Of a stretch of DNA of 64,000 nucleotides, positions 51,071-60,263 are shown one piece after another. Each line of letters begins with the position of its first letter. Within the stretch, counting starts at the first letter, position 1. A program made the translations under genes and the position numbers. The stretch spans positions 20,020 through 84,019 of the forward strand of contig JANYDS010000015.1 in assembly GCA_025363475.1 (NCBI GenBank). Direction: 5' to 3'. The notes under the pieces are model-generated. The model was not told the DNA's origin. It made no database searches and saw only the letters and a program-made list of their open reading frames with translations. Source of the DNA: Terriglobia bacterium. GTDB lineage: Bacteria > Acidobacteriota > Terriglobia > Bryobacterales > Bryobacteraceae.

Positions 51071-51487
51071 GTGAGAAAATCCTTGGCGACACACATGCCC
51101 GATTACAGGATCAACGCAACCCGCACGGAAGTAGTGGAAGTGGGAGATGGAAACGCTATTAGTTTCCTCGGTGAGCACGGCCCCCGCGTACTCTCCACAC
51201 CCAACATGATTCTCTATATGGAGCAGACCTGCCGCAATCTGTTGCTGGAGATGCTTGACCCTGGTCATGACAGCCTGGGTACGCATGTCAACGTCTCTCA
51301 CAGTGCCGCCGCTCCCCTCGGCTCAACAGTTACTTTCCACGCCGAATTGATTGCGGTAAACAAACGCCGGGTTGATTTTCGCGTCGCAGCCATGCTGGGT
51401 AACAAGGTCGTCGGTGAAGGCACACACCAGCGTGGAGTCATCGACGTCACCCGCTTCGCTGACAAGCTCAAAGAAGAAAATTTGTGA
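51071..51487 (+). CDS. FlK-like hot-dog thioesterase
   Basis: 138 residues from GTG 51071, or 130 from ATG 51095. The single hot-dog domain has 'PRVLSTPNMILYMEQTCRNLL' and 'LGTHVNVSHSAAAPLGSTVTF', matching the fluoroacetyl-CoA thioesterase group, whose Thr, Glu and His triad corresponds to T in 'STP', E in 'MEQ' and H in 'GTHVNVSH'. Substrate is likely an unusual acyl-CoA; specificity cannot be told. The stop overlaps the start of the PQQ dehydrogenase (TGTGAC), so the two form an operon. Confidence 0.8.
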   Translation: MRKSLATHMPDYRINATRTEVVEVGDGNAISFLGEHGPRVLSTPNMILYMEQTCRNLLLEMLDPGHDSLGTHVNVSHSAAAPLGSTVTFHAELIAVNKRRVDFRVAAMLGNKVVGEGTHQRGVIDVTRFADKLKEENL

Positions 51488-53469
51488 CGCTTCGCAACGC
51501 AATCCTCGCAATCGCAATCCCCGCTCTGGCCACAGCCCAAACCAATCGCACGGTCACGGAATGGAACAGCTACGGGGCCACTAATTGGAGCCAGAAGTAC
51601 GCTGCTCTGGAGCAGATCAACGCGGCGAATTTTAAGAACCTCAAGGTCGCGTGGACGTGGAACTCTCCCGACCTCGATCTTGTAGCCGCAGACACCATAA
51701 AACGCGACCCGCCTCTCTCTCCGTACGGCCTCAAAGCCACGCCCCTGGTGATCAAAGGCGTGATGTATATGAGCACCGGGCTCAACCAGATCGCGGCCAT
51801 TGACGCTGCCACCGGTGTCACCAAATGGGTCTACAACCCGAAAGCCTACGAAGAGGGCATGCAAGCCGACATCATGGGCTGGCTATCCCGCGGCGTCGCT
51901 TACTGGACGGATGGCAAGGATGAAGAACGCCTGTTCATGGGTACACTCGACGGTTACATCATCGCCGTTAATGCCAAAACCGGCAAACCGGTAACCAGCT
52001 TTGCTGACCACGGTCGTGCCGATCTCAACACGCCCATCCCCCGTGCCACCCGCGGCACACTGCACCTGCCCGCCGGCGAGCGCCACTATATTTCCGTGGA
52101 TTCGCCGCCAGTAGTTGTTCGCGATACCGTGATCGTCGGGTCATCCATGTCAGACCGCACACCCACGAAAGAGTGGGCACCCGGCTACGTGCAGGCCTTT
52201 GACGTTCATACCGGCAAGCTGAAGTGGGTGTTCCATACCGTCCCGCAGGATGGCGAGTTCGGTGCCGATACCTGGAAAGAACACGCCAACCGCTATAGCG
52301 GCAACGTAAACGTGTGGTCGATGATGAGCGGCGATGATGAACTCGGCCACGTCTACCTGCCTCTCACTACACCCAACAGCGATTACTGGGGTGGCGCGCG
52401 GAAAGGCGATGGCCTCTTCGCCGAAAGCCTGGTCGCAGTCGATGTCGAAACGGGCAAACGCATCTGGCATTTCCAGGCCGTCCACCACGGCATTTGGGAT
52501 TACGATTTCCCCGCAGCGCCCACCGTGCTCGATATCACCGTCGCCGGAAAAAAGATCAAAGCCATCGCTCAGGTCAGCAAGCAGGGCTTCACTTACGTGT
52601 TCGACCGCGCAACAGGCAAACCCGTTTGGCCGATTGTCGAAAAGCCCGTGCGGCATTCTGACGTTCCCGGTGAAGAAACGTCTCTCACCCAGCCTTTCCC
52701 CACCAAACCTCCGGCATTCGAGCGTCAGGGAGTGACTCCTGATGACGTGCTTGATTTCACGCCCGAATTACACACCCAGGGCCTCGCCATCCTGAAGAAT
52801 TACCGCTACGGACCGCTCTTCACTCCACAGTCTCTCTACGAACGCGGTGGAACGCGCGGCACCATTCAACTGCCCGGCACCGTTGGCGGCGCGAACTGGA
52901 GCGGGTCCGGTGCTGACCCTGATAGCGGCTGGCTCTACGTCCCCTCCCGAACCAGCCCCACCATGATGGTGCTCACTCCGGGCAAGCCGGAATTCGCCAA
53001 CCTGGGCTACGTCCGCAACGGCAGTTTCGGTCCGGACAGCGTGCATCCGGAGCATCCCGAACCGCCCGTCGGCCCCGGTGGTCTTCCGCTGCTGAAACCG
53101 CCGTACACACGCATGACTGCCTACAACCTGAACACCGGCGAAATCGCGTGGCAGGTCCCCACCGGAATGGGGTCAGACGCAATTCGCAACAACCCCCTGC
53201 TCAAGGGCCTCACGCTGCCGGCTCTCGGCGGTCAGGGTGGGCAGGGTGGTCCGCTCATTACGAAATCTGTTCTCGTCTATGGTCTGACAGTGGGCCGTTC
53301 CGCTGGCCAGCTGGTTGCCTACGATAAGAAGACCGGAGCGACCCTGGGTGAAGTGGCTCTCCCCGCACAGCCGCTCGGCACACCGATGACTTGGATGCAG
53401 GGCAACAAACAATACGTCGCCCTCACCCTGCTCAACGGTCAGCTCATCGCGCTTGCATTGCCCGATTAA
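51484..53469 (+). CDS. PQQ-dependent dehydrogenase (quinoprotein), periplasmic
   Basis: 661 residues from GTG 51484. Short signal peptide, then an eight-bladed propeller with recurring W-docking motifs such as 'AIDAATGVTKWVYNPKAYEEG', 'AVDVETGKRIWHFQAVHHGIWDYD' and 'AYNLNTGEIAWQVPTGMG', and 'GGANWSGSGADPDSGWLYVPS'. This is the family of membrane-linked or soluble glucose/alcohol quinoproteins. Lacks the five-TM anchor of GDH and any haem c domain, so it probably passes electrons to a separate cytochrome. Substrate unknown. Confidence 0.88.
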   Translation: MTLRNAILAIAIPALATAQTNRTVTEWNSYGATNWSQKYAALEQINAANFKNLKVAWTWNSPDLDLVAADTIKRDPPLSPYGLKATPLVIKGVMYMSTGLNQIAAIDAATGVTKWVYNPKAYEEGMQADIMGWLSRGVAYWTDGKDEERLFMGTLDGYIIAVNAKTGKPVTSFADHGRADLNTPIPRATRGTLHLPAGERHYISVDSPPVVVRDTVIVGSSMSDRTPTKEWAPGYVQAFDVHTGKLKWVFHTVPQDGEFGADTWKEHANRYSGNVNVWSMMSGDDELGHVYLPLTTPNSDYWGGARKGDGLFAESLVAVDVETGKRIWHFQAVHHGIWDYDFPAAPTVLDITVAGKKIKAIAQVSKQGFTYVFDRATGKPVWPIVEKPVRHSDVPGEETSLTQPFPTKPPAFERQGVTPDDVLDFTPELHTQGLAILKNYRYGPLFTPQSLYERGGTRGTIQLPGTVGGANWSGSGADPDSGWLYVPSRTSPTMMVLTPGKPEFANLGYVRNGSFGPDSVHPEHPEPPVGPGGLPLLKPPYTRMTAYNLNTGEIAWQVPTGMGSDAIRNNPLLKGLTLPALGGQGGQGGPLITKSVLVYGLTVGRSAGQLVAYDKKTGATLGEVALPAQPLGTPMTWMQGNKQYVALTLLNGQLIALALPD

Positions 53470-53507
53470 CAGACAGCACAGCTTGATAGACTGACAGTGA
53501 ACAACTG

Positions 53508-53678
53508 ATGGCCATTAGCCTGGAACTCCTCGAAATCCTGATCTGCCCCGCCTGTCGCGCGAAGGTCGAACTCAAGCCCGATTCCAGCGGTCTGCGCTGC
53601 GTGGCCTGTCATCGCCTCTACCCGGTGCGTGACGACATCCCCGTCATGCTCGTCGATGAAGCCACCATCGACGAATAG
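53508..53678 (+). CDS. Trm112-family zinc protein
   Basis: 56 residues. 'LLEILICPACRAKVELKPD' and 'LRCVACHRLYPVRDDIPVML' give the CxxC...CxxC zinc site and the 'YPVRDDIPVML' end typical of the Trm112/YcaR family. In bacteria these small proteins often sit in LPS operons (lpxK-kdsB) and can partner methyltransferases. Overlaps the next gene by 23 bases. Confidence 0.85.
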   Translation: MAISLELLEILICPACRAKVELKPDSSGLRCVACHRLYPVRDDIPVMLVDEATIDE

Positions 53679-54561
53679 TCCGGACGCCCCTGCGGATATA
53701 CTTGGCCAGCTTCCCCCCGGCAGCCGCGTTGCCGTCATTCGCCTGCGTTCCCTGGGTGATTGCGTCCTGACTACGCCCGCGCTTCAGCTTCTGAAAACAG
53801 CCCGCCCGGATCTTAATATCGCCATAGTGGTAGAAGACCGCTTTGCCGCAATCTTCGAGAACCCTCTATCCCCGTCAATCCGGGCCTTGCGGGATTTCCG
53901 CCCTGACCTCTGTCTCAACCTGCATGGAGGCACACGCAGCGCCCGCCTCACGGCTCTCTCCGGAGCCAAATTCCGTGCAGGTTTCGATATTTTCAAGCCG
54001 TCCCTTATCTACAACGTGCCCGTCCCCACAGCGCAGCAGGTGCTTGGTATCACGCGCCGCGTCCACACTGCGGAGCACATGGCGGCGGCTGTTTTTCACC
54101 TCGGTGTACCGGTAACTGAAGTTCCCCGCGCGCACATCAAAGCCGCGCCCGCACAACACCAAAAGCCCTACGCGGTAATCCACCCGGTAGCGGCAACACC
54201 TGAAAAAACCTGGCCCGCAGCCGCCTTCGCGCAACTCGCTCCCCGCCTCCCGTTTCAGCCCGTCTTTATCGCCGGACCATCTGACGATCTGACCCCTTTC
54301 AAACAGTGGCAAACCATCATCGGCGCACCTCTGCCAGAGCTTGCCAGTCTTATGCAGGGAGCCTCCCTGTTTATCGGTAATGATTCCGGCCCGGCCCACA
54401 TGGCAGCCGCTTTCGGCATCCCCCAGGTAGTCATCTTCGGGCCATCCGACGCCGAGATCTGGGCCCCCTGGCGCACCGAAGCCCGGGTGATCAAAGCAGC
54501 CGGCCCCATCTCCAGCGTCACCGTCGATCAGGTTATGCACGCAGTGGAGCAACTCCTGTGA
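53656..54561 (+). CDS. Glycosyltransferase family 9 (heptosyltransferase-like)
   Basis: 301 residues from the ATG at 53656, which lies inside trm112; an earlier in-frame start is possible. GT9 fold: 'SRVAVIRLRSLGDCVLTTPALQLL' (N-terminal nucleotide-fold start), 'FRPDLCLNLHGGTRSARLT', 'HPVAATPEKTWP', 'LFIGNDSGPAHMAAAFGIPQV' with the D-SG-x-x-H signature. Transfers heptose or similar to lipid A core in the cytoplasm. Coupled to msbA by overlapping stop and start (GTGA). Confidence 0.88.
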   Translation: MKPPSTNSPDAPADILGQLPPGSRVAVIRLRSLGDCVLTTPALQLLKTARPDLNIAIVVEDRFAAIFENPLSPSIRALRDFRPDLCLNLHGGTRSARLTALSGAKFRAGFDIFKPSLIYNVPVPTAQQVLGITRRVHTAEHMAAAVFHLGVPVTEVPRAHIKAAPAQHQKPYAVIHPVAATPEKTWPAAAFAQLAPRLPFQPVFIAGPSDDLTPFKQWQTIIGAPLPELASLMQGASLFIGNDSGPAHMAAAFGIPQVVIFGPSDAEIWAPWRTEARVIKAAGPISSVTVDQVMHAVEQLL

Positions 54562-56384
54562 AAGACGCCCTGAGACTGCTCGGGTACGCACGCCGTTACT
54601 GGTTGCTGCTTGGCGTGTCCGTCGTCCTCATGGCCGTAGTAGGTGCCATGACCGGCGCTCGGACCCTGCTCATCAAGCCTGTCCTCGGGCGCGTCCTGCG
54701 CCCCGGTGGCGATGCCTCTGCGGTACCAATTTTCACCATTCCGGTAGTCAACAAGCCGCTCTATCTGGAACAGTTCTTCCCGGCCTCCATCCACAACGTC
54801 TTCACCATCGTAGCCATCTCGATCCTGGTCGTGTTCTTATTGCGCGGCGTGTGTGACTACCTCGGCGACTACCTCACCAATCTGGTCGGATTCTCTGCCG
54901 TCAAAGACCTTCGCAATGAGGTTTTCGACAAGGTCCTGCGTCACGGTGCGGCGTTTTTCGAAGCCACCTCTACCGGTCGTCTCATGTCTTCCATCATGAA
55001 TGACATCGACAAAATTCAGGTCGCCAGTTCGGACATGTTTGCCGACGTTCTGCGCCAGATTTTCTCCGTCATCTTCCTCACCATCGTTATCTTTGGAACC
55101 GACTGGAAGCTCGCCCTCTTCGCCATTACCCTCTTTCCCTTCGTTCTGCTGCCCACCGCGCGCCTCGGCAAACGCATCCGCCGCCGCAGCCGCAAAACGC
55201 AGGACGCAGTGGGAGACCTCACCCAGGTCTTGCAGGAAGCCATTGCCGGGCACCAGGTTGTGAAAGCATTTGGTGCCGAAAAATACGAGAGCAATCGCTT
55301 CCGCGCCGCCGCTGACCGCCTGCTGAAAACCAACCTCCGCTATGTCCTGATTCAAGGCATTCCCTCACCCTTTATTGAAATGATGGGTGCAGTAACCTTC
55401 GTTGGTCTGCTCTGGTTCGGTCGTGAAGAAATTAAGGATCACGTTCTCGAACCGGAAGCCTTCATGAGTTTTCTCGCGGCTCTCTTATTCCTCTACGAAC
55501 CGGTGAAGCGACTCACCAACCTGCACAACATTTTCCAGCAGGCCATCGGTGCTTCTGAGAATGTCTTCCGCTACCTGGATGAACCTGAAGAGATCGAAGA
55601 TAAACCGGGTGTCAAATACCTCGAAAAGTTCAAGGGCAGCATCCGTTTTGACCATTTGAATTTCCAATACCCTTCGGCCGGCACCATGCAACTCACTGAT
55701 GTCTCGCTCGACATCCAGGCGGGTGAAGTGGTGGCGCTGGTGGGTTCAAGCGGGGCAGGGAAGACCACGCTCGCCGGCATGCTTCCCCGGTTTCGAGACC
55801 CTGTCTCCGGCGCGGTGGTGCTCGATGGCGTCGATGTCCGTGAACTCAGTTTGGCCTCCCTCCGCGACAAGATCAGCGTAGTCGCGCAGGATACTTTTCT
55901 CTTTAACGACACCGTTGCCAACAACATCGCCTACGGCCAGGAAAAGTACGACCGCGCGCGCCTCATTGAAGCTTCAGAAGCCGCGCTGGCGCATGAGTTT
56001 ATTGGACAGCTTCCGAAAGGCTACGAAACCGTCATCGGCGATCGCGGCGTCAAACTCTCCGGCGGCCAGCGCCAGCGGCTTGCCATCGCCCGCGCCATTC
56101 TGAAAAACGCCCCCATCCTGATTCTTGATGAAGCCACGTCACACCTCGATACAGAATCAGAAATGCTGGTGCAGAAAGCGCTTGCCAACCTGATGCAGGG
56201 CCGCACCGTCATCGTGATCGCCCACCGCATTTCCACCATTCGCCGCGCTGACAAAATCGTCGTCATGGACTCAGGCCGCATTGTCGAAACCGGCACCCAT
56301 GACGAACTCATGAACCACGGCGGCATCTACCACCGCCTGCACGAACTCCAGTATCTTGACCCCAATTCCCTCGCCGATATTTAG
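54558..56384 (+). CDS. msbA: Lipid A export ABC transporter, MsbA-type
   Basis: 608 residues, GTG start. Six TM helices in residues 1-330, then an ABC domain with Walker A 'LVGSSGAGKTTLAGML' (about 396-411), Q-loop, signature 'LSGGQRQRLAIARAIL', Walker B 'ILILDEATSHLDTESE' and H-loop 'IAHRISTI'. The extracellular loop between helices 1 and 2 is long ('RPGGDASAVPIFTIPVVNKPLYLEQFF'). It flips lipid A-core across the inner membrane. It forms an operon with trm112 and the GT9 gene, consistent with LPS assembly. Confidence 0.9.
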   Translation: MKDALRLLGYARRYWLLLGVSVVLMAVVGAMTGARTLLIKPVLGRVLRPGGDASAVPIFTIPVVNKPLYLEQFFPASIHNVFTIVAISILVVFLLRGVCDYLGDYLTNLVGFSAVKDLRNEVFDKVLRHGAAFFEATSTGRLMSSIMNDIDKIQVASSDMFADVLRQIFSVIFLTIVIFGTDWKLALFAITLFPFVLLPTARLGKRIRRRSRKTQDAVGDLTQVLQEAIAGHQVVKAFGAEKYESNRFRAAADRLLKTNLRYVLIQGIPSPFIEMMGAVTFVGLLWFGREEIKDHVLEPEAFMSFLAALLFLYEPVKRLTNLHNIFQQAIGASENVFRYLDEPEEIEDKPGVKYLEKFKGSIRFDHLNFQYPSAGTMQLTDVSLDIQAGEVVALVGSSGAGKTTLAGMLPRFRDPVSGAVVLDGVDVRELSLASLRDKISVVAQDTFLFNDTVANNIAYGQEKYDRARLIEASEAALAHEFIGQLPKGYETVIGDRGVKLSGGQRQRLAIARAILKNAPILILDEATSHLDTESEMLVQKALANLMQGRTVIVIAHRISTIRRADKIVVMDSGRIVETGTHDELMNHGGIYHRLHELQYLDPNSLADI

Positions 56385-56566
56385 CTCCGCGTTCCGCAGT
56401 ACGGACAGACAAACCAAAACTCGGACTTGGAATACCAGCGGTGTGGGGATTCAAGCCGCTGCTGCGGTAACCCGCAAGGCGAACCTGCGCCCAGGTGTGA
56501 ACGCTCTTCAGTACAGCGACAGGCAGGTACGGCCTGCGACATTAGTGCTGCTCTGGGTTGCGTCAA
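56381..56566 (-). CDS. Short Cys-rich protein, possible zinc-ribbon end
   Basis: 61-residue minus-strand frame overlapping the msbA stop. Its C-terminal half ('QRLESPHRWYSKSEFWFVCPYCGTRS') looks like a real zinc-ribbon end with CPYCG, but the first CxxC expected for a ribbon is absent ('SPCGLPQQR' has one Cys). Either the 5' part is in another frame or it is a remnant. Confidence 0.3.
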   Translation of the reverse strand: MTQPRAALMSQAVPACRCTEERSHLGAGSPCGLPQQRLESPHRWYSKSEFWFVCPYCGTRS

Positions 56567-56645
56567 CTCCGGGACTGACCCCTAACTCCTATCTGAAGCC
56601 CTTCCAGGATTACCCGGTCGTGGCACTAACCCTGAGTTATAAATC

Positions 56646-56930
56646 CTAAGGAATCTGCGCGCTAATCCTGGTCGCCAGGCTTAAATCGCGCCCGGTCAGC
56701 CCGTCCACATCGTGAGAATAGGTCGTAACTTCTGCCCGTCCCCAAGCCAGCAGAATGTCGGGATGATGTCCCAGTTCCTCCGCAATTGCCCCCGCCTGAT
56801 TCACAAAATCAAGCGCTTGTTGAAAATCCGGAAAGCGGAAAATACGATGCAGCTGACGGCCATTGACCACTTCCCACCCGGGTAACTGCGCCGCCAGCCC
56901 CGCCAGTTCCTCAGCTTTAAGTAAACTCAT
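56646..56930 (-). CDS. 4a-hydroxytetrahydrobiopterin dehydratase (PCD/DCoH)
   Basis: 94 residues from ATG 56930 (MSLLKAEELAGLAAQLPGWEVV). PCD motif: 'FPDFQQALDFVNQAGAIAEELGHHPDILLAWGRAEVTTYSHDVDGLTGRD', with the E-x-x-x-H-H-P core (catalytic His) and the Leu-Thr-x-x-D end. It dehydrates the 4a-carbinolamine of pterins after aromatic-amino-acid hydroxylases, or serves other pterin chemistry. No hydroxylase is next to it. Confidence 0.9.
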   Translation of the reverse strand: MSLLKAEELAGLAAQLPGWEVVNGRQLHRIFRFPDFQQALDFVNQAGAIAEELGHHPDILLAWGRAEVTTYSHDVDGLTGRDLSLATRISAQIP

Positions 56931-56986
56931 TCCCCGATCATATCCAAAACCAGCCGCAGCAGCCGCATTCCCGTACACTGGCTATT

Positions 56987-58162
56987 GTGATGAAGCTTGC
57001 AATCGCCCGCCAGGCCGCCTTTGGCGCTCTGCTCGCCGTAGACCGCGGCAAATGGTCCGCCGAAGCGCTTGGCGAGAAATCCACGCACCTTGATTCCCGT
57101 GACGCAGGTCTCGCCTCCGACATTGTTTTCGGCACGCTGCGCCACCGCGGTGAACTTGATTTTCTGATCAGCGCCTGCTCCAGCCGCCCTGTCGATCAGC
57201 TGGATGCCGAAGTAAAGATCGCCCTTGAGATGGCAATCTATCAGCTGCGCTTTCTCGACCGTGTTCCTGACCACGCTGTGGTTAACGACGCAGTGGAACT
57301 GGTGCGCAGAGCAGGGAAGGACAAGTCCGCGCCCTTCGTAAATGCTGTCCTGCGGCAATCGCTCCGGGAACCCGCCGAAGCGGAAGCAACGCTCTCCACC
57401 CCGCCCTGGCTTCTTGCCCGCTGGACCGCGCACTACGGCTCTGAACTGGCCCTAACCATTGCGCGAGCCAGTCTGGTGACGCCACGCCGTTATATCCGGG
57501 TCGGCAATGCCGAACCGCCTGCGGGAGCTGAAGCCACCGAAATACCAGGCTGCTGGATACTCAATTCCGGCGACCCCGGCCCGTTCCGGTTTCAGGACAT
57601 TAGTTCTCAGGCCGTGGTGCCGCTGCTGGATTTGGAACCTGGCCAGACCTTCCTCGATCTGTGCGCGTCGCCCGGCAATAAAACCTCGCAGGCGCTCGAA
57701 AGCGGAGTGAAAACAATTGCCAGTGATCTGCATGAAAGCCGTGCACGGATGTTGCTCGCGCTGGGCATTCCGGTAGTGGCTCTCGACGCGTCAAAACCGC
57801 TGCCCTTCGCCACCAAATTCGACCGCATTCTGGTGGACGCCCCCTGCTCCGGCACCGGCACCCTCGCACGCAACCCTGAAATCAAATGGAGGCTGAAGAA
57901 CGACGATATCTTCGACCTCCGTCGCCGGCAGAAAGCAATCCTGCGCAACGCCCTGGAGATGGTGGCACCAGGAGGTCTGCTCGTCTATTCCACCTGTTCG
58001 CTCGAACGCGAAGAGAATGAAGATGTGGTGGAAGCCTCCGGCGCGACGGTAATCAAAACCATGCAGCGTATCCCCGGAAGAGAAGCCGGCGACGGCTTCT
58101 TCGCCGCCGTCCTGCGGCCCGGAGGGCAGGGCTCTGCCCCGACGACGCCCCCGTCGTCGTAG
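56987..58162 (+). CDS. rsmB: 16S rRNA (cytosine967-C5)-methyltransferase
   Basis: 391 residues. The N-terminal NusB-like domain (about 1-125) contains 'ARQAAFGALLAVDRGK' and 'AIYQLRFLDRVPDHAVVNDAVEL'. The methyltransferase domain has the SAM motif 'FLDLCASPGNKTSQALE', 'DRILVDAPCSGTGTLARNPEIKW' (first Cys of the two-Cys mechanism) and 'LLVYSTCSLEREENEDVV' (catalytic Cys). Modifies C967 of 16S rRNA. It is divergent from the pterin dehydratase. Confidence 0.94.
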   Translation: MMKLAIARQAAFGALLAVDRGKWSAEALGEKSTHLDSRDAGLASDIVFGTLRHRGELDFLISACSSRPVDQLDAEVKIALEMAIYQLRFLDRVPDHAVVNDAVELVRRAGKDKSAPFVNAVLRQSLREPAEAEATLSTPPWLLARWTAHYGSELALTIARASLVTPRRYIRVGNAEPPAGAEATEIPGCWILNSGDPGPFRFQDISSQAVVPLLDLEPGQTFLDLCASPGNKTSQALESGVKTIASDLHESRARMLLALGIPVVALDASKPLPFATKFDRILVDAPCSGTGTLARNPEIKWRLKNDDIFDLRRRQKAILRNALEMVAPGGLLVYSTCSLEREENEDVVEASGATVIKTMQRIPGREAGDGFFAAVLRPGGQGSAPTTPPSS

Positions 58163-58175
58163 GTTGAGCAGAACA

Positions 58176-58517
58176 ATGGCAGTAATCAGCGAATCTGCTC
58201 ATAATGAGCGCCAGACAGCCGCCCTGGAAGCGCTCGACTCCCTTCCCGGAATGACATCAGAACAGTGCCATCGGGCCGACCTGATTTCCATGCAAATCGA
58301 ACAGTTCGAACGGCGTTACGATCTCGGCCACGCCTCACCCCTTGATGCTCTGAAATCCCTGATGGAAGATCGCAAACTGCGCCAGCGGGATCTCATCCCC
58401 GTATTTGGAGCAAGCTCGGTAGTCTCAGACGTTCTGCTCGGCAAAAGAGAAATCAGCAAACAGCACCCCCGCCAACTGGCCGAATATTTCAAAGTACCCG
58501 TGGTTCTGTTCATCTAA
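58176..58517 (+). CDS. HigA-like orphan XRE-family antitoxin
   Basis: 113 residues from ATG 58176; a TTG four codons upstream is the alternative. C-terminal HTH: 'PLDALKSLMEDRKLRQRDLIPVFGASSVVSDVLLGKREISKQHPRQLAEYFKVPVVLFI' region, typical of HigA antitoxins that follow a HigB toxin. Here no HigB reading frame exists upstream (rsmB ends 13 bases before) or downstream (xseA begins 45 bases after). So it is either an orphan antitoxin or a stand-alone repressor. Confidence 0.75.
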   Translation: MAVISESAHNERQTAALEALDSLPGMTSEQCHRADLISMQIEQFERRYDLGHASPLDALKSLMEDRKLRQRDLIPVFGASSVVSDVLLGKREISKQHPRQLAEYFKVPVVLFI

Positions 58518-58562
58518 CGGCGCTGTAGCTTGCCCTTACCCAGCCCGATACACTAAACCTTG

Positions 58563-59915
58563 ATGGAACAGACATCCCTGAGCTTTGTTCCCGACCGCCG
58601 CATCTACTCCCTCCGCGAACTCAGCGACGGCATCCGGTCCGCCCTCGACCGCAACTTCGCCAACATCTGGATTGCCGGTGAAATCTCCGGCACCAAAGCC
58701 GTCCCCAGCGGCCACTGTTACTTCTCCCTCAAAGATTCCGACGCCCAGATCAAATGCGTCTGCTGGAAGCTCACATACTGGCGGCTGAAATTCAAACCCA
58801 AAGACGGCGTCCAGGTCCTGGTACGAGGCCGCGTCGACATCTACGAACAACGCAGCGAATACCAGTTCGTCGTCGAAGCCATCGAACCCCAGGGCCACGG
58901 CGCGCTCCAGCTGGCCTTCGAACAACTCAAACAAAAACTCCTGGCCGACGGTCTGTTTGACTCCGCCCGCAAACGCCCTCTGCCGCTCTACCCGCAACGC
59001 ATCGGCATCGTCTCATCCCCATCGGGTGCCGTCATCCAGGACTTCATCGAAATCCTCTCCCGCCGCTTCCCCGGCCTGCACATTCGCCTCTTCCCAGCCC
59101 GCGTTCAGGGGCCCGGTTCCGTAGAGGACGTATGTCGCGGCCTCGACTATTTCGGCCGATCCAACTGGGCGGAAGTAGTCGTCGTGGCCCGTGGCGGCGG
59201 TTCCATTGAAGACCTCTGGACGTTCAACGAAGAAGCCGTCGCGCGCGCCATCGCAGCATCCCCGGTACCGGTAGTCTCCGCCATCGGCCACGAAACAGAC
59301 GTCACCATTGCCGATTTCGTCGCCGACCTCCGCGCCCCCACGCCCTCTGCCGCTGCGGAGATGATCGTCTGCACCCGGCAGGAACTCCTGAACGGAATCG
59401 AAGCCGCGCGCTCCCGTGCCACGCGGTCCATTCACTACCGCCTTTCCGTTCTCGCCCGCCGCTTGCAGGAACAGGCAATTGACCGCGCACAGTCTCTGCT
59501 TCATCGCGGCATCTCGCGCCGACTGCAGCGTGTCGATGATGCCGATGACCACTTGCGAACCGCCATCCGCGAAGCCCTCATTGCCCGCGAACGCCGCCGC
59601 CGTGAACTCGAAGAACGCCTGCGTTATTTTGACCTGCGCCCGCGCCTGCGCCGCGACCGTGAGCGCCTGAACACCGCCTCATTCCACGCTGCCACTCTCA
59701 TTCGCCAGCACCTGAATCAGCGCCGCCAGCGCTTCGAAACCGCCGCCACCAAACTTAACCAGCTCAATCCGCGCCTGGTGCTTTCCCGCGGCTACGCCAT
59801 CGTTCTGAATGAAACTGCAGGGATCGTGCGCCATGCCGCAGATGCCCCCGCTGGCACTTCCATCAAGATCCTCCTTGAGAAAGATGCGCTCACCGCGCAA
59901 GTCACCGAAGCCTGA
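58563..59915 (+). CDS. xseA: Exodeoxyribonuclease VII large subunit
   Basis: 450 residues. N-terminal OB-fold (about 15-105, 'IWIAGEISGTKAVPSGHCYFSLKDSDAQIKCV'), catalytic domain with 'RIGIVSSPSGAVIQDFIEILSRRFP', 'ARGGGSIEDLWTFNEEAVARAI' and 'PVVSAIGHETDVTIADFVAD', then a coiled-coil region (about 260-370) that binds XseB, and a C-terminal 'RLVLSRGYAIVLN'. Cuts single-stranded DNA. The usual xseB does not follow; an unrelated small protein does. Confidence 0.95.
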   Translation: MEQTSLSFVPDRRIYSLRELSDGIRSALDRNFANIWIAGEISGTKAVPSGHCYFSLKDSDAQIKCVCWKLTYWRLKFKPKDGVQVLVRGRVDIYEQRSEYQFVVEAIEPQGHGALQLAFEQLKQKLLADGLFDSARKRPLPLYPQRIGIVSSPSGAVIQDFIEILSRRFPGLHIRLFPARVQGPGSVEDVCRGLDYFGRSNWAEVVVVARGGGSIEDLWTFNEEAVARAIAASPVPVVSAIGHETDVTIADFVADLRAPTPSAAAEMIVCTRQELLNGIEAARSRATRSIHYRLSVLARRLQEQAIDRAQSLLHRGISRRLQRVDDADDHLRTAIREALIARERRRRELEERLRYFDLRPRLRRDRERLNTASFHAATLIRQHLNQRRQRFETAATKLNQLNPRLVLSRGYAIVLNETAGIVRHAADAPAGTSIKILLEKDALTAQVTEA

Positions 59916-59917
59916 TC

Positions 59918-60262
59918 ATGTCTCCTGCGATTCCAATACCCGAAGGAACCTTTCTTGCGCCCGTGCGCAGAGGCGCAATTCAATTGCCGCCACCCATGGT
60001 CCGCTACTGCCAGAGCGCCGGCTGGACGCTGTTCCGCTTCGAAGTCACCGACAAAGATCACGTAACGATACAACCGGTTCGCGGCGATGACGCCACCGAA
60101 TTCCACGCCAGCCTCGGTTCCGACGGCATGCTTTGGATACCAGCCGAACTCCGCGAATCCGTCGCCCTCGGCGAACAAAGCGTCATGCTCCGCATCGAAG
60201 GCGCAGCCATCAAAATGTACATCCGCAAGGTCTTTGAAACCCTCGGTTACGGACCCCATTAA
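59918..60262 (+). CDS. Small protein with two AbrB/MraZ-like half-domains
   Basis: 114 residues. Two segments resemble SpoVT-AbrB strands: 'RGAIQLPPPMVRYCQSAGW' ... 'DHVTIQPVRG' and 'GMLWIPAELRESVALGEQSVMLRI' ... 'AAIKMYIRKV'. The arrangement is like MraZ (two tandem units), although the sequence is not MraZ. Possible DNA-binding regulator. Starts 2 bases after xseA and overlaps no other gene; the following cupin starts 1 base after its stop. Confidence 0.5.
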   Translation: MSPAIPIPEGTFLAPVRRGAIQLPPPMVRYCQSAGWTLFRFEVTDKDHVTIQPVRGDDATEFHASLGSDGMLWIPAELRESVALGEQSVMLRIEGAAIKMYIRKVFETLGYGPH

Positions 60263-60263
60263 A

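Noticed and set aside
60087-60263. Upstream extension of the DHCW cupin from 60087
   Set aside because: The extension overlaps the AbrB-like gene in another frame and is Ser/Pro-rich; the family starts at ATG 60264.
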